Assembly: GCF_003217515.1 (NCBI RefSeq)
Contig: NZ_QJSX01000003.1
Coordinates: forward strand, 124,001 to 188,000
Origin: Deinococcus yavapaiensis KR-236
GTDB taxonomy: Bacteria; Deinococcota; Deinococci; Deinococcales; Deinococcaceae
DNA length: 64,000 bases
Direction: 5' to 3'
Shown here one piece after another: positions 63,407 to 64,000 of the stretch. Both the position numbers and the translations under genes were made by a program. The notes below the pieces were generated by a model. It searched no databases. It had not been told where the DNA came from and was given only the letters and a program-made list of their open reading frames with translations. Every line of letters starts with the position of its first letter. Positions within the stretch are counted from its first letter, which is position 1.

Positions 63407-64000
63407 TCAGTCCGCGCCTTTGTTTTCCGAACGTCCGCGCCCGACGTTTTCCTTCACCGCCGCTTTAGGACGCTCGAATCGCTGCACGAGCGGCGCGAGT
63501 TGCTCGTCGAATCGCGCGAGGATCGGGCCGATGAGGGCGGTGAGCAGCACGTACACGGCGGCGAGCGGCCCGAGTTGCGGAGCGAGTCCCGCCGTGACGC
63601 CGAGACCCGCGATCAGAATGCTGAACTCGCCGCGTGGGACGAGCGTCGCGCCCGCCCGCAAGCGACCGCGTGTCCGTACGCCCAGGCGAGCGGCGCCGAA
63701 CCAACCGACGATCATCTTCGTGGCGGTCGTGAGCAACGCGAGGAGGATGGCGGGCAGCAGCACGCCCGGCACAGTCGTGAGATCGAGTTGCAGCCCGAAG
63801 AACACGAAGAAGATGGCGGCGAACAGGTCGCGCAACGGTTCGATCAGCAGACGCGCGCGGTGCGCGACTTCTCCGGACAAAGCGATGCCCACGAGGAAGG
63901 CGCCGATGGCCGCCGAGACGTTGAGGACGTCTGCGAGGCCCGCCACGACGAGGACGAGCCCGAACACGCTGAGCAGCAAGGCCTCGCTGGACGTCACGTC
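63407..64000 (-). CDS. Cation/proton antiporter, C-terminal part (cut by window edge)
   Basis: About 197 residues of the C-terminal half of a CPA2/KefB-type Na+ or K+/H+ antiporter; the N-terminal half lies beyond the right edge. Seen: LNVSAAIGAFLVGIALSGEVAHRARLLIEPLRDLFAAIFFVFFGLQLDLT and RAGATLVPRGEFSILIAGLGVTAGLAPQLGPLAAVYVLLTALIGPILARF, both diagnostic for the family. It ends in a basic and acidic tail without a TrkA-N domain. Partial, 5' end missing. Confidence 0.9.
   Translation of the reverse strand, partial: DVTSSEALLLSVFGLVLVVAGLADVLNVSAAIGAFLVGIALSGEVAHRARLLIEPLRDLFAAIFFVFFGLQLDLTTVPGVLLPAILLALLTTATKMIVGWFGAARLGVRTRGRLRAGATLVPRGEFSILIAGLGVTAGLAPQLGPLAAVYVLLTALIGPILARFDEQLAPLVQRFERPKAAVKENVGRGRSENKGAD

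Overview
The window is high-G+C bacterial chromosome, most likely from a Deinococcus. The best evidence is a DdrB single-stranded-DNA-binding gene (21564-22022) with a radiation/desiccation response palindrome just upstream. Deinococcus-Thermus style families support this: a DUF1999 protein, DUF4384 and YbjN proteins, and the futalosine menaquinone genes mqnE and mqnA. Many start codons also sit 5-10 nt behind a TANNNT -10 box, as expected for leaderless mRNAs. No CRISPR array or rRNA operon is visible.

Layout. 1-8577: recQ, a secreted unknown, fumC, and a glpK-glpD glycerol operon. 8584-8831: tRNA-Ala(GGC) and tRNA-Met(CAT). 8787-16195: a roughly 7.36-kb integrative element inserted in the tRNA-Met gene. 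It is bounded by a 54-bp direct repeat of the tRNA 3' end and has visibly lower G+C. It carries a tyrosine integrase, a winged-helix protein, a tandem GNAT gene broken by a stop codon, an IS5-type transposase, and a three-gene cassette (DUF7662-like, DUF6979-like, EVE-HNH endonuclease) that looks like a small defence locus.

16193-29084: the original tRNA terminator, a nucleotidyltransferase, a DUF4384 protein, a GNAT/DUF945 pair, an NmrA-like protein, ddrB, a cupredoxin/multicopper oxidase pair, an FAD oxidase, the remnant of an ATPase regulator, a Ser/Thr kinase, a patatin and signal peptidase I. 29354-44082: small conserved proteins, pth, an M42 peptidase, DUF4126, an FAD dehydrogenase, an M55 aminopeptidase, the PII-Amt ammonium pair, an ABC exporter, a coiled-coil protein, divergent mpg/rlmB genes and an Lrp regulator.

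44181-64000: a DMT exporter; the conserved rpmH-rnpA-yidD-yidC-khpB-prmC series (ribosome, RNase P, membrane insertion, release-factor methylation); an alkyltransferase-like protein; DinB; mqnE-mqnA; a cupredoxin; tldD-tldE; two DNA-binding regulators; a subtilase lipoprotein; YbjN; a GGDEF-ribbon-helix-helix fusion; a methyltransferase; groES-groEL; and the C-terminal part of a cation/proton antiporter that runs off the right edge.

Genes that work together: glpK-glpD (glycerol to DHAP), PII-Amt (ammonium uptake and its control), mqnE-mqnA (early menaquinone steps), tldD-tldE (peptide processing), groES-groEL (folding), and rnpA-yidD-yidC-khpB (RNA processing and membrane insertion). Strong hairpin terminators separate most units.
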